Positions 55,028-62,419 of a stretch of DNA of 64,000 nucleotides are shown here, one piece after another. The position numbers and the translations under genes were made by a program. The notes beneath the pieces were generated by a model. It saw only the letters and a list, made by a program, of their open reading frames with translations, did not search any database and was not told the DNA's origin. This DNA comes from Streptomyces carminius (GTDB lineage: Bacteria; Actinomycetota; Actinomycetes; Streptomycetales; Streptomycetaceae), in NCBI RefSeq assembly GCF_002794255.1, contig NZ_PGGW01000005.1:1-64000 (forward strand). Direction: 5' to 3'. Position 1 is the first letter of the stretch. Every line of letters starts with the position of its first letter.

Positions 55028-55078
55028 CTCTCCGGTGTTCCCGCCTCTCCGGTGTTCCCGCCTCTCCGGTGCTCCCGC
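55028..55078. repeat. Three 17-bp tandem repeats abutting the NUDIX gene stop
   Basis: CTCTCCGGTGTTCCCGC is repeated at 55028-55044 and 55045-55061 exactly and at 55062-55078 with one change, ending directly before the stop codon at 55079. The rest of the 54791-55078 spacer has no gene. Confidence 0.85.
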
Positions 55079-55816
55079 TCAGATCTCCGGGCGCAGCATG
55101 GGAGGGTTGAGCAGCGTCGCCCCGCCCGCGCGGAACAGTTGTGCGGGCCGCCCACCCTGACGTGTCGTCGTACCGCCGGTCGGCACCAGGAAGCCCGGGG
55201 TACCGGTGACCTTGCGGTGGAAGTTCCGCGGGTCGAGCACGACGCCCCACACCGCCTCGTAGACCCGCCGCAGCTCGCCCACCGTGAACTCCGGCGGGCA
55301 GAAGGCGGTGGCGAGCGAGGAGTACTCGATCTTCGACCGGGCCCGCTCCACCCCGTCCGCGAGGATCCGGGTGTGGTCGAAGGCGAGCGGATCGGAGCGT
55401 TCACCGCCCGGGGCCAGCAGGGTGTCCACCGGTGCCCAGCGGACGCTGTGCGCGTCACCGCCGGCCGTGGGGGTGGGCAGGTCGGGAGCGAGCACCAGGT
55501 GGGCGACACTGACCACTCGCATCCGCGGGTCCCGGTCCGGGGCCCCGTAGGTCGCGAGTTGTTCGAGGTGGGCACCCGCGTGCGGACTGTCCGGGCCCTG
55601 GACGTGCAGCCCGGTCTCCTCGTCGAGCTCCCGGGCGGCGGCGGCCTCAAGCCCCTCGTCGACCCGCACGAATCCCCCGGGCAGCGCCCATCTGCCCTGG
55701 TGCGGCGGCTCGCCCCGGCGGACCACCAGCGCGCACAACGCGTGTCTGCGCACGGTGAGCACGACCAGATCGACGGTGACGGCGAAGGGCGGGAAGGCCG
55801 ACGGGTCGTAGGGCAT
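55079..55816 (-). CDS. NUDIX-domain/winged-helix regulator (NrtR-like)
   Basis: A 245-residue protein. The N-terminal NUDIX domain (residues 10-145) has the box starting GGFVRVDEGLEAAAARELDEETGL, with most catalytic acids kept (RELDEETG). The C-terminal half (FTVGELRRVYEAVWGVVLDPRNFHRKV) is the winged helix of NrtR-type transcription factors, which sense ADP-ribose or related nucleotides and control NAD metabolism. Regulation of NAD or pentose genes is inferred; no NAD gene is adjacent. A quasi-palindrome precedes its start, fitting autoregulation. Confidence 0.88.
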   Translation of the reverse strand: MPYDPSAFPPFAVTVDLVVLTVRRHALCALVVRRGEPPHQGRWALPGGFVRVDEGLEAAAARELDEETGLHVQGPDSPHAGAHLEQLATYGAPDRDPRMRVVSVAHLVLAPDLPTPTAGGDAHSVRWAPVDTLLAPGGERSDPLAFDHTRILADGVERARSKIEYSSLATAFCPPEFTVGELRRVYEAVWGVVLDPRNFHRKVTGTPGFLVPTGGTTTRQGGRPAQLFRAGGATLLNPPMLRPEI

Positions 55817-55829
55817 GGCGTGATCATAG

Positions 55830-55844
55830 TCGTCTGCCTGACGA
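55830..55844. promoter_or_regulatory. Candidate operator before the NUDIX regulator
   Basis: TCGTC-TGCCT-GACGA at 55830-55844 is a near-perfect 15-bp inverted repeat, 14 bp upstream of the ATG and 10 bp beyond the DUF4192 stop. The AT-rich flank (GATAAACAGG) suggests a promoter region. Confidence 0.5.
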
Positions 55845-55853
55845 TAAACAGGG

Positions 55854-57035
55854 TCATGCGCGGCTCCTTCCTCCACCGCGGGCCACCGGAGCGCCGAAGC
55901 CGCGTTCGGCCCGCTGCCGCCGCAGGCACTCGCGCAACGGCTCGGGGTCGATCCCGCTGCCGCAGGCACTGTGCAGCAACCGCGCGAAGAGGTACTCCGG
56001 ATCGGCCTCCAGCGCCCGGCCCAGTGCCACACGCGCTCCCGGCTCGTCGCCACCGGACCAGGCGACCCACCCCGCCAGGGTGAGCGGGGCCGCGGCGTGC
56101 TCCGCGTAGGCGCCGACACACCGCCGGGCCAGCGCCCGCCACAGCCTGAGCGCGGGAGCCGCGTCCTCACCCTCCATCCACTCCGCCGCCCAGTCCCGGG
56201 TGACCTTGTCCTGGAGTCCGAGGATCAGGGCGGCGGCCTCCTCGTGGGAGAGGAGGCCGTCGTCCCGGGCGTCGGCACGGGCTTCCCCCGTCCCCCGGTC
56301 CGCCGCCGACCGGTAGCGGTCCAGCAGTCGCCGGGCGAGCACGATGGTCTCGGTGCGCACGGTCCGCCGGTCCGCGTCACCGAGCAGCCGGGGCACCAGA
56401 GCGGTGCCCGCGAGGTCGAGGGCCTGCTCCTGCGGCTCCGCGACGGGCGGGCCGAGCGGCGCCAGTCTGGCCGTCAGCCCCTTCAGGGAGCCCGCCACCC
56501 GCACCCCGGCGTAGGCGGCGGCCGCAGCGATGACCGGGGTCCCACGGGAGTCCATCGGGGTGCCCTCGGCCGGGCAGCACCGGGAGTCGGGACAGCAGTA
56601 GGACCAGTACCGGCCGCCGGATACGCACAACGCCTCGTACACGGGCATGTCCAGCGCCCCGCAGGCGGTCCTCAGCCGCTGGGCGAGCGGCCTGAGCCGC
56701 TCCATCACGCTCCGTCCGTCGCCCCCGTCGGCCGGGTCCTGGCACAGGAAGAGGAGAACCCCGTCGGGAGTACCGCCGCGTGCGGCGGCGCTTCCGCGCA
56801 GGCAGTCGGCGAGCTGCCCGGCGGTTTCGGCCCACGTCTCCTCTCCGGCGGGGATGCCCGCCCGGAGCCTGCCCCCGAAACGTCCGCCCGGGCCGTGCAG
56901 GCCGACCAGGACGATGGAGTCGTCGGGGTGGTAACCGAGCAGGTAGGGGAGGGACTCGACCAGTTCGGCCGGGCCGCGCAGGGTGACGCGGGTGGCGGCG
57001 GAGGGCTGCCGGGCTGATTCGCTGTGCTGTGTCAT
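55854..57035 (-). CDS. DUF4192 protein
   Basis: A 393-residue soluble protein. The signature ELVESLPYLLGYHPDDSIVLVGLHG lies at the N-terminus; DUF4192 continues with a Gly-rich segment, MPVYEALCVSGGRYWSYCCPDSRCCP, whose cysteines may bind metal, and the helical C-terminus APLTLAGWVAWSGGDEPGARVALGRAL. The family is actinobacterial and of unknown function. ATG 57035 gives the expected start; it is divergent from recQ across a 140-bp spacer with DnaA-box-like sites. Confidence 0.9.
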   Translation of the reverse strand: MTQHSESARQPSAATRVTLRGPAELVESLPYLLGYHPDDSIVLVGLHGPGGRFGGRLRAGIPAGEETWAETAGQLADCLRGSAAARGGTPDGVLLFLCQDPADGGDGRSVMERLRPLAQRLRTACGALDMPVYEALCVSGGRYWSYCCPDSRCCPAEGTPMDSRGTPVIAAAAAYAGVRVAGSLKGLTARLAPLGPPVAEPQEQALDLAGTALVPRLLGDADRRTVRTETIVLARRLLDRYRSAADRGTGEARADARDDGLLSHEEAAALILGLQDKVTRDWAAEWMEGEDAAPALRLWRALARRCVGAYAEHAAAPLTLAGWVAWSGGDEPGARVALGRALEADPEYLFARLLHSACGSGIDPEPLRECLRRQRAERGFGAPVARGGGRSRA

Positions 57036-57075
57036 GCCCCGACAGTGGCCCCGACGGGCAGCCCGCCGCATCCCT

Positions 57076-57133
57076 TCTGTCCACAGATCCACCCATTACT
57101 CATACTCATCACACAACTACTGGATTATCCACA
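57076..57133. promoter_or_regulatory. Two DnaA-box-like sites in the DUF4192-recQ spacer
   Basis: TTATCCACA (57125-57133) matches the E. coli DnaA box exactly; TCTGTCCACAGA (57076-57087) holds CTGTCCACA, one base off the Streptomyces TTGTCCACA. They lie in a markedly AT-rich 75 bp between divergent genes. Confidence 0.45.
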
Positions 57134-57175
57134 GCCCGTTCGCCCTGTGCCGGTGCGATCGGGTTGCATGGGGGC

Positions 57176-59341
57176 ATGAGCGAGGAGAACCTGCGCGTCG
57201 CCGCCGACACCGTCCTGTCCCGCCTCACCGGTGACACCACCGGTGAGGCACGGCTGCGCACCGACCAGTGGCGGGCCGTCGAGGCCCTGGTGGTACGGCG
57301 CCGGCGGACCTTGGTGGTGCAGCGCACCGGCTGGGGCAAGTCGGCGGTGTACTTCGTCGCCACCGCCCTGCTGCGCGAGCGCGGCAGTGGACCGACCGTG
57401 ATCGTCTCTCCCCTGCTGGCGCTGATGCGCAACCAGATCGAGGCCGCGGAGCGGGCCGGCATCCGCGCCCGCACGATCAACTCGGCGAACACCGAGGAGT
57501 GGGAGACCGTCCACGGCGAGGTGGCCGCGGGCGAGGTCGACGTACTGCTGGTGAGCCCCGAGCGTCTCAACCACCCGGACTTCCGCGACCAGGTGCTGCC
57601 GAAACTGGCCGCCACGACCGGGCTGCTGGTGGTCGACGAGGCGCACTGCATCTCCGACTGGGGCCATGACTTCCGGCCCGACTACCGGCGGCTGCGCACG
57701 ATGATCGCCGAGCTGCCGCCGGGTGTCCCGGTGCTCGCCACCACCGCGACGGCCAACGCCCGGGTCGCGGCCGACGTGGCCGAGCAGCTGGGCACCGGCG
57801 GGGAGTCGGCGGACGCCCTCGTGCTGCGCGGCCCGCTGGAGCGGGACAGCCTCCGGCTGGGGGTGCTGCGCCTGCCGGACGCGGCGCACCGGCTGGCCTG
57901 GCTCGACAGTCATCTCGGGGAGCTGCCGGGCTCCGGGATCGTCTACACGCTGACGGTGTCGGCCGCCGAGGAGGTGGCGGCCTTCCTGCGGCAGCGCGGT
58001 CACACGGTCTCCTCCTACACCGGGAGGACCGAGAACGCCGACCGGGAGGCGGCCGAGGCGGATCTGCTCGCCAACCGCGTGAAGGCGCTGGTGGCCACCT
58101 CCGCACTGGGCATGGGGTTCGACAAGCCGGATCTCGGCTTCGTCGTCCACCTCGGCTCCCCCTCCTCCCCCATCTCCTACTACCAGCAGGTGGGGCGGGC
58201 CGGGCGCGGTGTGGAGAGCGCCGAGGTGCTGCTGCTGCCGGGTCCGGAGGACGAGGCGATCTGGCGTTACTTCGCCTCCTTGGCCTTTCCGCCCGAGGAA
58301 CAGGTGCGCCGCACACTGGAGGCGCTGGCGGCGGCCGACCGGCCGCTGTCGCTGCCCGCCCTGGAACCTCTGGTGGAACTGCGCCGGTCGCGGCTGGAGA
58401 CGATGCTCAAGGTGCTCGACGTGGACGGCGCGGTACGGCGGGTGCGCGGCGGCTGGACGGCCACCGGCATACCGTGGTCCTACGACGCCGAGCGGTACGC
58501 CCGGGTGGCACGGCAGCGCCAGGACGAGCAACGGGCGATGCGGGAGTACGTCACCGTCTCCGGGTGCCGGATGGAGTTCCTGCGGCGGCTGCTGGACGAC
58601 GAGGCGGCGGCGCCCTGCGGACGCTGCGACAACTGCGCGGGCCCCCGCTTCGGCACCGAGGTCGATCCGGCCTCGCTGGAGGCCGCACGGGGCACCCTGG
58701 GACGTCCGGGGGTGGAGGTGGAGCCCCGCAGGATGTGGCCGACGGGCCTGTCCGCGGTCGGACTGGATCTCAAGGGCCGTATTCCGCCCGGGGAACAGGC
58801 CGCACCGGGCAGGGCGCTCGGGCGGCTCTCGGACATCGGCTGGGGCAACCGGCTGCGCCCCTTGCTGAGTCCGCAGTCGGCGGACGGGCCGGTGCCGGAC
58901 GACGTGGCCGGCGCCGTGGTCGCGGTGCTCGCCGACTGGGCGAGGGGGCCCGGCGGCTGGGCCTCCGGCCAGGAGGGGGCCCCGGCCCGGCCGGCGGGAG
59001 TGGTGACGATCGACTCACGGACCCGGCCACGGCTGATCCGCTCGCTCGGGGAGCGGATCGCGGCAGTCGGCCGGATACCGCTGCTGGGCACCGTGGAGTA
59101 CGCCGGCGAGGAGGTGGACACCCGTGTTCCGCGCAGCAACAGCGCCCAGCGGCTCAGGGCGCTGCAGGGGGCGCTGACCGTTCCCGGGCCGCTGGTGGAG
59201 GCGGTCGCCGCCGGCGGCGGCCCGGTGCTGCTGGTGGACGACTTCACCGACACCGGCTGGACTCTGGCCGTGGCCGCTCGGCTGCTGCGGCGGGCAGGCG
59301 CGGAGGGGGTGCTGCCGCTGGTCCTCGCGGTGCAGGGCTGA
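57176..59341 (+). CDS. recQ: RecQ-family DNA helicase with C-terminal phosphoribosyltransferase-like domain
   Basis: A 721-residue protein. Helicase motifs: the P-loop variant RTGWGKSAVY near residue 50, SPLLALMRNQ, VDEAHCISDWGHDFRPDY and ATTATAN in the first RecA domain, then ALGMGFDKPD and QQVGRAGR in the second. A four-cysteine zinc motif follows (Cys near 465, then CGRCDNC). The last 200 residues end in VLLVDDFTDTGWTLAVAARL, a PRPP-binding loop of type I phosphoribosyltransferases. RecQ enzymes unwind DNA in repair; the fused domain may bind or use PRPP. The layout recurs in actinobacteria. Confidence 0.93.
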   Translation: MSEENLRVAADTVLSRLTGDTTGEARLRTDQWRAVEALVVRRRRTLVVQRTGWGKSAVYFVATALLRERGSGPTVIVSPLLALMRNQIEAAERAGIRARTINSANTEEWETVHGEVAAGEVDVLLVSPERLNHPDFRDQVLPKLAATTGLLVVDEAHCISDWGHDFRPDYRRLRTMIAELPPGVPVLATTATANARVAADVAEQLGTGGESADALVLRGPLERDSLRLGVLRLPDAAHRLAWLDSHLGELPGSGIVYTLTVSAAEEVAAFLRQRGHTVSSYTGRTENADREAAEADLLANRVKALVATSALGMGFDKPDLGFVVHLGSPSSPISYYQQVGRAGRGVESAEVLLLPGPEDEAIWRYFASLAFPPEEQVRRTLEALAAADRPLSLPALEPLVELRRSRLETMLKVLDVDGAVRRVRGGWTATGIPWSYDAERYARVARQRQDEQRAMREYVTVSGCRMEFLRRLLDDEAAAPCGRCDNCAGPRFGTEVDPASLEAARGTLGRPGVEVEPRRMWPTGLSAVGLDLKGRIPPGEQAAPGRALGRLSDIGWGNRLRPLLSPQSADGPVPDDVAGAVVAVLADWARGPGGWASGQEGAPARPAGVVTIDSRTRPRLIRSLGERIAAVGRIPLLGTVEYAGEEVDTRVPRSNSAQRLRALQGALTVPGPLVEAVAAGGGPVLLVDDFTDTGWTLAVAARLLRRAGAEGVLPLVLAVQG

Positions 59342-59456
59342 GGGCGGAGACGGGCTTCCGCGGCCGCCGGAAGCGGTGCCGCTGTGCGGGGAGTGATCCA
59401 GAAGACCGGATGTTCCATTGCCGCGGCCGTCCGCACCGGTGAGAATCGGTCGAAGA

Positions 59457-59490
59457 ACCGGACGAAGAACGAAACCGGACGAAGAACGAA
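59457..59490 (+). repeat. Exact 17-bp tandem duplication in a leader
   Basis: ACCGGACGAAGAACGAA occurs twice head to tail (59457-59473, 59474-59490), preceded by a degenerate half copy, 10 bp before the start codon at 59501 and directly before its ribosome site GGGAGAG. Confidence 0.9.
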
Positions 59491-59500
59491 GGGAGAGACC

Positions 59501-60079
59501 ATGGCCTTGACCTTCGGCTTCGCCTCACCGCACACCGATTCCCCGCCCCGGCTGGGCCGCGTCCTCGAACCCGCCGAGTGGGCCGCCGCCGGAGTTCCCC
59601 TGCTCCGCGATCCCCGTGAGGTGGTCACCGGTCTGCACGCCCGTCACCGGCCCGGACCGGCCACCACCGTGGTCGCGGTGCTGGGGCCGGACGAACGGCT
59701 CGTCGCAAGCGCCTCGTTCACCCGGTCCGACTCCCGGCCCGACGGTTGGGAATGCCGCAACGTCCTGCTGTCCCAGCTGCGCAGGATCATTCCGCACGAT
59801 CTGCGCCGCCGCAGGCCGGTGCGCACCGCCGTCCTGCTGTGTTCCCGGGAGAGCGGATCCGGCTGGACCGAGGAGGACGGCGCGTGGATGTGGGGACTGC
59901 GCGACGCCTGCATGCTGCACGGCCTGCGGTGCGGGGCGTACCTGACGCTGACCCGGGCCGGATGGCAGGTACTCGGCGAGGAACGCTGCGGCCGGCGTCC
60001 GGCCGTCGCTCCGGCCGGGCGGAACGGACGGCCGGAAGACGGCGCGCACGGGCGGACGAGCCGGACGGCGGTCCGCTGA
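59501..60079 (+). CDS. Conserved protein of unknown function
   Basis: A 192-residue protein. I recognise no named family with certainty. It starts TFGFASPHTDSPPRLGR, has a beta-rich middle (TTVVAVLGPDERLVASASF, then VRTAVLLCSRESGSGW) and a helix with WMWGLRDACMLHGLRCGAY, and ends in a basic, disordered Arg/Gly tail. The cysteines (four in the core) have no standard metal spacing. Good ribosome site and high third-position GC support coding. It lies downstream of recQ by 160 bp, in the same direction. Confidence 0.78.
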   Translation: MALTFGFASPHTDSPPRLGRVLEPAEWAAAGVPLLRDPREVVTGLHARHRPGPATTVVAVLGPDERLVASASFTRSDSRPDGWECRNVLLSQLRRIIPHDLRRRRPVRTAVLLCSRESGSGWTEEDGAWMWGLRDACMLHGLRCGAYLTLTRAGWQVLGEERCGRRPAVAPAGRNGRPEDGAHGRTSRTAVR

Positions 60080-60146
60080 CCCGCCCAGTGCGCGGCGTTC
60101 CGGGGCGGTGGGAGGGCCGCCTTCCGGAGCGGGCGTCCGGGCCGGT

Positions 60147-60770
60147 TCAGAGAAGGCTGCGCAGGCGCCGCGGATCACCGCAGACGACCAGGCGCGACCC
60201 CGTCCTGGCGAGAGCGGCGGGCAGCGCCTCGGCGGCCTGTTCGTCCGTACCTCCGTTGACGGCGAGAACGACGACCGCGCGGCGGCGGGTGCGGCCGGCG
60301 GCCGACGCACAGGCGTAGAAGACGTCCTCGCCTTCGGCCTGCTGGCGCCAGTAGGCGTCCTCGCCGAAGGACATCTCGTGCCGGGCCCACGGATGCGGGT
60401 CACCGGTGGTGAGCACCAGGACGTCGCCGGGAGGGCAGCCCTCGTCCAGCAGTCCGTCCACCACCTCGTCGGCTGCCCCGACCGCGGTGGTGTCCGTGGC
60501 CTCGACGAGTTGGATCTGCGGCGCCGCCCCGGCCTCCGCCGCTCGCGGGGTCTTCCTCCCGCCCGGACCGGGCTGCGGGGGAACCCCGGTGCGCACCGGC
60601 GCGGGGCGGCCGGGGACGCCCCGGCCGCGGTCCGCCCGCGGTGGTGCGGACCCCGGCCCGGGCCGGGGAGTGGAGGGGCGTGGGGGCTGGGGAGTCCGGG
60701 CGGTGCCCGCCGGGTTGCGGGGGCCGGGGACGTTCGGGCGGATCGTGGGCTCCTCGGAGCTGTGCGGCAT
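60147..60770 (-). CDS. Orphan UvrD-type helicase C-terminal domain protein
   Basis: A 207-residue protein. The first 95 residues are Pro/Arg-rich and disordered. The C-terminal part (VLVLTTGDPHPWARHEMSF, DAYWRQQAEGEDVFYACAS, AVVVLAVNGG, ARTGSRLVVCGDPRRL) resembles the last segment of UvrD/Rep-like superfamily 1 helicases around motif VI, with GLSRARDQL replaced by ALARTGSRL. No Walker A or other motor motif is present, so it cannot act as a helicase. It may be a regulatory or decayed piece; conservation across species is not known from this window. Start at 60770 or 60845. Confidence 0.65.
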   Translation of the reverse strand: MPHSSEEPTIRPNVPGPRNPAGTARTPQPPRPSTPRPGPGSAPPRADRGRGVPGRPAPVRTGVPPQPGPGGRKTPRAAEAGAAPQIQLVEATDTTAVGAADEVVDGLLDEGCPPGDVLVLTTGDPHPWARHEMSFGEDAYWRQQAEGEDVFYACASAAGRTRRRAVVVLAVNGGTDEQAAEALPAALARTGSRLVVCGDPRRLRSLL

Positions 60771-60851
60771 GGGTTGTTGTCTATCAAACGCCGGTGCGGA
60801 ACGATCCGGCGGGTTCGGAGAGAAGTGCGATTCGAACGGCCGCACCCCGGC

Positions 60852-61529
60852 TCAGAAGAGACCGGTCTGCTCGGTTCGTTCCATACGTGTCCGTTTCAGA
60901 TGCCGCCAGCGCGGCAGTGCGTCCAGGTACGACCACGACAGCCGGTGGTGCGGGGTGGGCCCCAGTTCCGCCAGGGCGGCACGGTGGACGGGCGAGGGAT
61001 AGCCGGCGTTGCGGTCGAAGGCGAAGGCCGCGCACTCGTCGCCCAGCCGTGCCATGAGGGCGTCGCGGCGCACCTTGGCGATCACGGAGGCGGCCGCCAC
61101 GGCGACACAGGACCGATCGCCCTTGACCACCGTGCGGACCCGCCAGGGCGACCCCAGGTAGTCATGGCTGCCGTCGAGGATGACGGCGTCGGGGCGGACC
61201 GGCAGCGCCTCCAGCGCGCGCACGGCGGCGAGCCGGAGCGCGGCCGTCATGCCCAGTTCGTCGATCTCCCCGGGGGAGGCGTGGCCCAGGGCATGAGCGG
61301 TGACCCAGCCGGTCAGCACCCCGGCCAGTTCGGTCCGGCGACCGGGACTGATGAGCTTGGAGTCCGTGAGCCCCTCGGGCGGTCGCCGCAGACCGGTGAC
61401 CGCCGCACAGACGGTGACGGGCCCGGCCCAGGCCCCGCGGCCGACCTCGTCGACCCCGGCGACGACCTTGGCCCCGGTGAGGGCCCGCAGGGAACGTTCG
61501 ACGCGGTGGGTGGGAGGCTCGTACGGCAT
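60852..61529 (-). CDS. rnhB: Ribonuclease HII
   Basis: A 225-residue nuclease that cleaves the RNA strand of RNA-DNA hybrids and removes single ribonucleotides from DNA. The motif [13 protein letters not shown] (residues 25-37) holds the Asp-Glu pair, [12 protein letters not shown] follows, and [20 protein letters not shown] and the later DGSHDYL stretch supply the other metal-binding acids. The GRG motif that recognises the ribose is present. It ends 82 bp upstream of the orphan helicase-domain gene on the same strand, so they may be co-transcribed. Confidence 0.96.
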   Translation of the reverse strand: MPYEPPTHRVERSLRALTGAKVVAGVDEVGRGAWAGPVTVCAAVTGLRRPPEGLTDSKLISPGRRTELAGVLTGWVTAHALGHASPGEIDELGMTAALRLAAVRALEALPVRPDAVILDGSHDYLGSPWRVRTVVKGDRSCVAVAAASVIAKVRRDALMARLGDECAAFAFDRNAGYPSPVHRAALAELGPTPHHRLSWSYLDALPRWRHLKRTRMERTEQTGLF

Positions 61530-61615
61530 GGCGCCAGCCAGGTTACGCCCCTCCCGGCGGCGCGCGTCCCGCGGGGAGGGTACGCGCCGGACGGAGGACG
61601 GATCCCGCCCGCCCC

Positions 61616-62251
61616 TCAGCCGGTGCGCGGGCCGAGCAGCGGCATCATCACCCGATCGACGATCTCGGTGATGTCCGACTCCGCCACCGGGGCACCGGTC
61701 ACCTTGTGGCGGTACAGCATCAGAGCCGGCATCACGTCCGCGACGAGGCACTCGCCCTCCTCGGCGTCGGGCCGGACCTCACCGCGCACGATGCCGCGTC
61801 GCACCACCTCGCCGATCATCCGCTTTCCCGGCTCCACCGCCCGGCCGAGGATGATCCCTATGAAACGCTCGGCCTCCGACCGGTCGCACTCGTCGATGAG
61901 GGCCCGCAGTGCGCAGCCGCCCGGGGAGTACATCGCCCGCAGCAGCCGTACGCCCAGCTCGATCAAGTCCTCACGCAGGCTGCCGCAGTCCGGCGGTCCC
62001 TCCGGATCCGGCAGGGTGGCCCGCAGCGCGTCGGCCACCAGATCACCCTTCGAGGACCAGCGGCGGTAGACGGCAGCCTTGCCGGTACGGGCCCGGGTGG
62101 CCACCCCCTCCATCGTCAGGCTCGTCCATCCGACGCTGCCCAGCTGTTCGAGAGCCGCGTCGAGGATCGCGCGCTCCAGCTCGGGACCGCGGCGGCGTGC
62201 GCCCGGTGCGCCCGTGCCCGTGTCCGTGTCCGTGTTGCGCGAAGTGGCCAT
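61616..62251 (-). CDS. TetR-family repressor of the adjacent efflux pump
   Basis: A 211-residue regulator. The HTH (residues 35-75) has [33 protein letters not shown]; the C-terminal ligand domain is helical (TetR_C_11-like, ending [14 protein letters not shown]). It is divergent from the MFS exporter, and two identical operator arms lie between them, so repression of both genes with release by the pump's substrate is the natural model. GGAGAG precedes ATG 62251. A Thr/Asp repeat (TDTDTGTG) tails the N-terminus. Confidence 0.92.
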   Translation of the reverse strand: MATSRNTDTDTGTGAPGARRRGPELERAILDAALEQLGSVGWTSLTMEGVATRARTGKAAVYRRWSSKGDLVADALRATLPDPEGPPDCGSLREDLIELGVRLLRAMYSPGGCALRALIDECDRSEAERFIGIILGRAVEPGKRMIGEVVRRGIVRGEVRPDAEEGECLVADVMPALMLYRHKVTGAPVAESDITEIVDRVMMPLLGPRTG

Positions 62252-62330
62252 GTCCGTCTCTCCGTTGATTCTCGATAGCCGCTCACCGTCCACCGGACCG
62301 CCGGCCGGTGGACGACCGCCACACCCTCTC

Positions 62331-62350
62331 AGTGAACGCTTGCGTTCACT
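62331..62350. promoter_or_regulatory. TetR operator 1
   Basis: AGTGAACG-CTTG-CGTTCACT, lying inside a longer inverted repeat with 17-bp arms (62323-62358, two mismatched central bases). It is 80 bp upstream of the tetR start. The same arms recur in operator 2. Confidence 0.8.
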
Positions 62351-62376
62351 GAGAGGGTCTTACTAGGGTGATACCC

Positions 62377-62396
62377 AGTGAACGGCCGCGTTCACT
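62377..62396. promoter_or_regulatory. TetR operator 2
   Basis: AGTGAACG-GCCG-CGTTCACT, with 8-bp arms identical to operator 1 and a different 4-base centre. It starts 46 bp after operator 1 and ends 23 bp before the MFS start, so bound repressor would cover the pump promoter or its ribosome site. Confidence 0.8.
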
Positions 62397-62419
62397 ATTT
62401 ATTCTTGGGGGAATCACCC

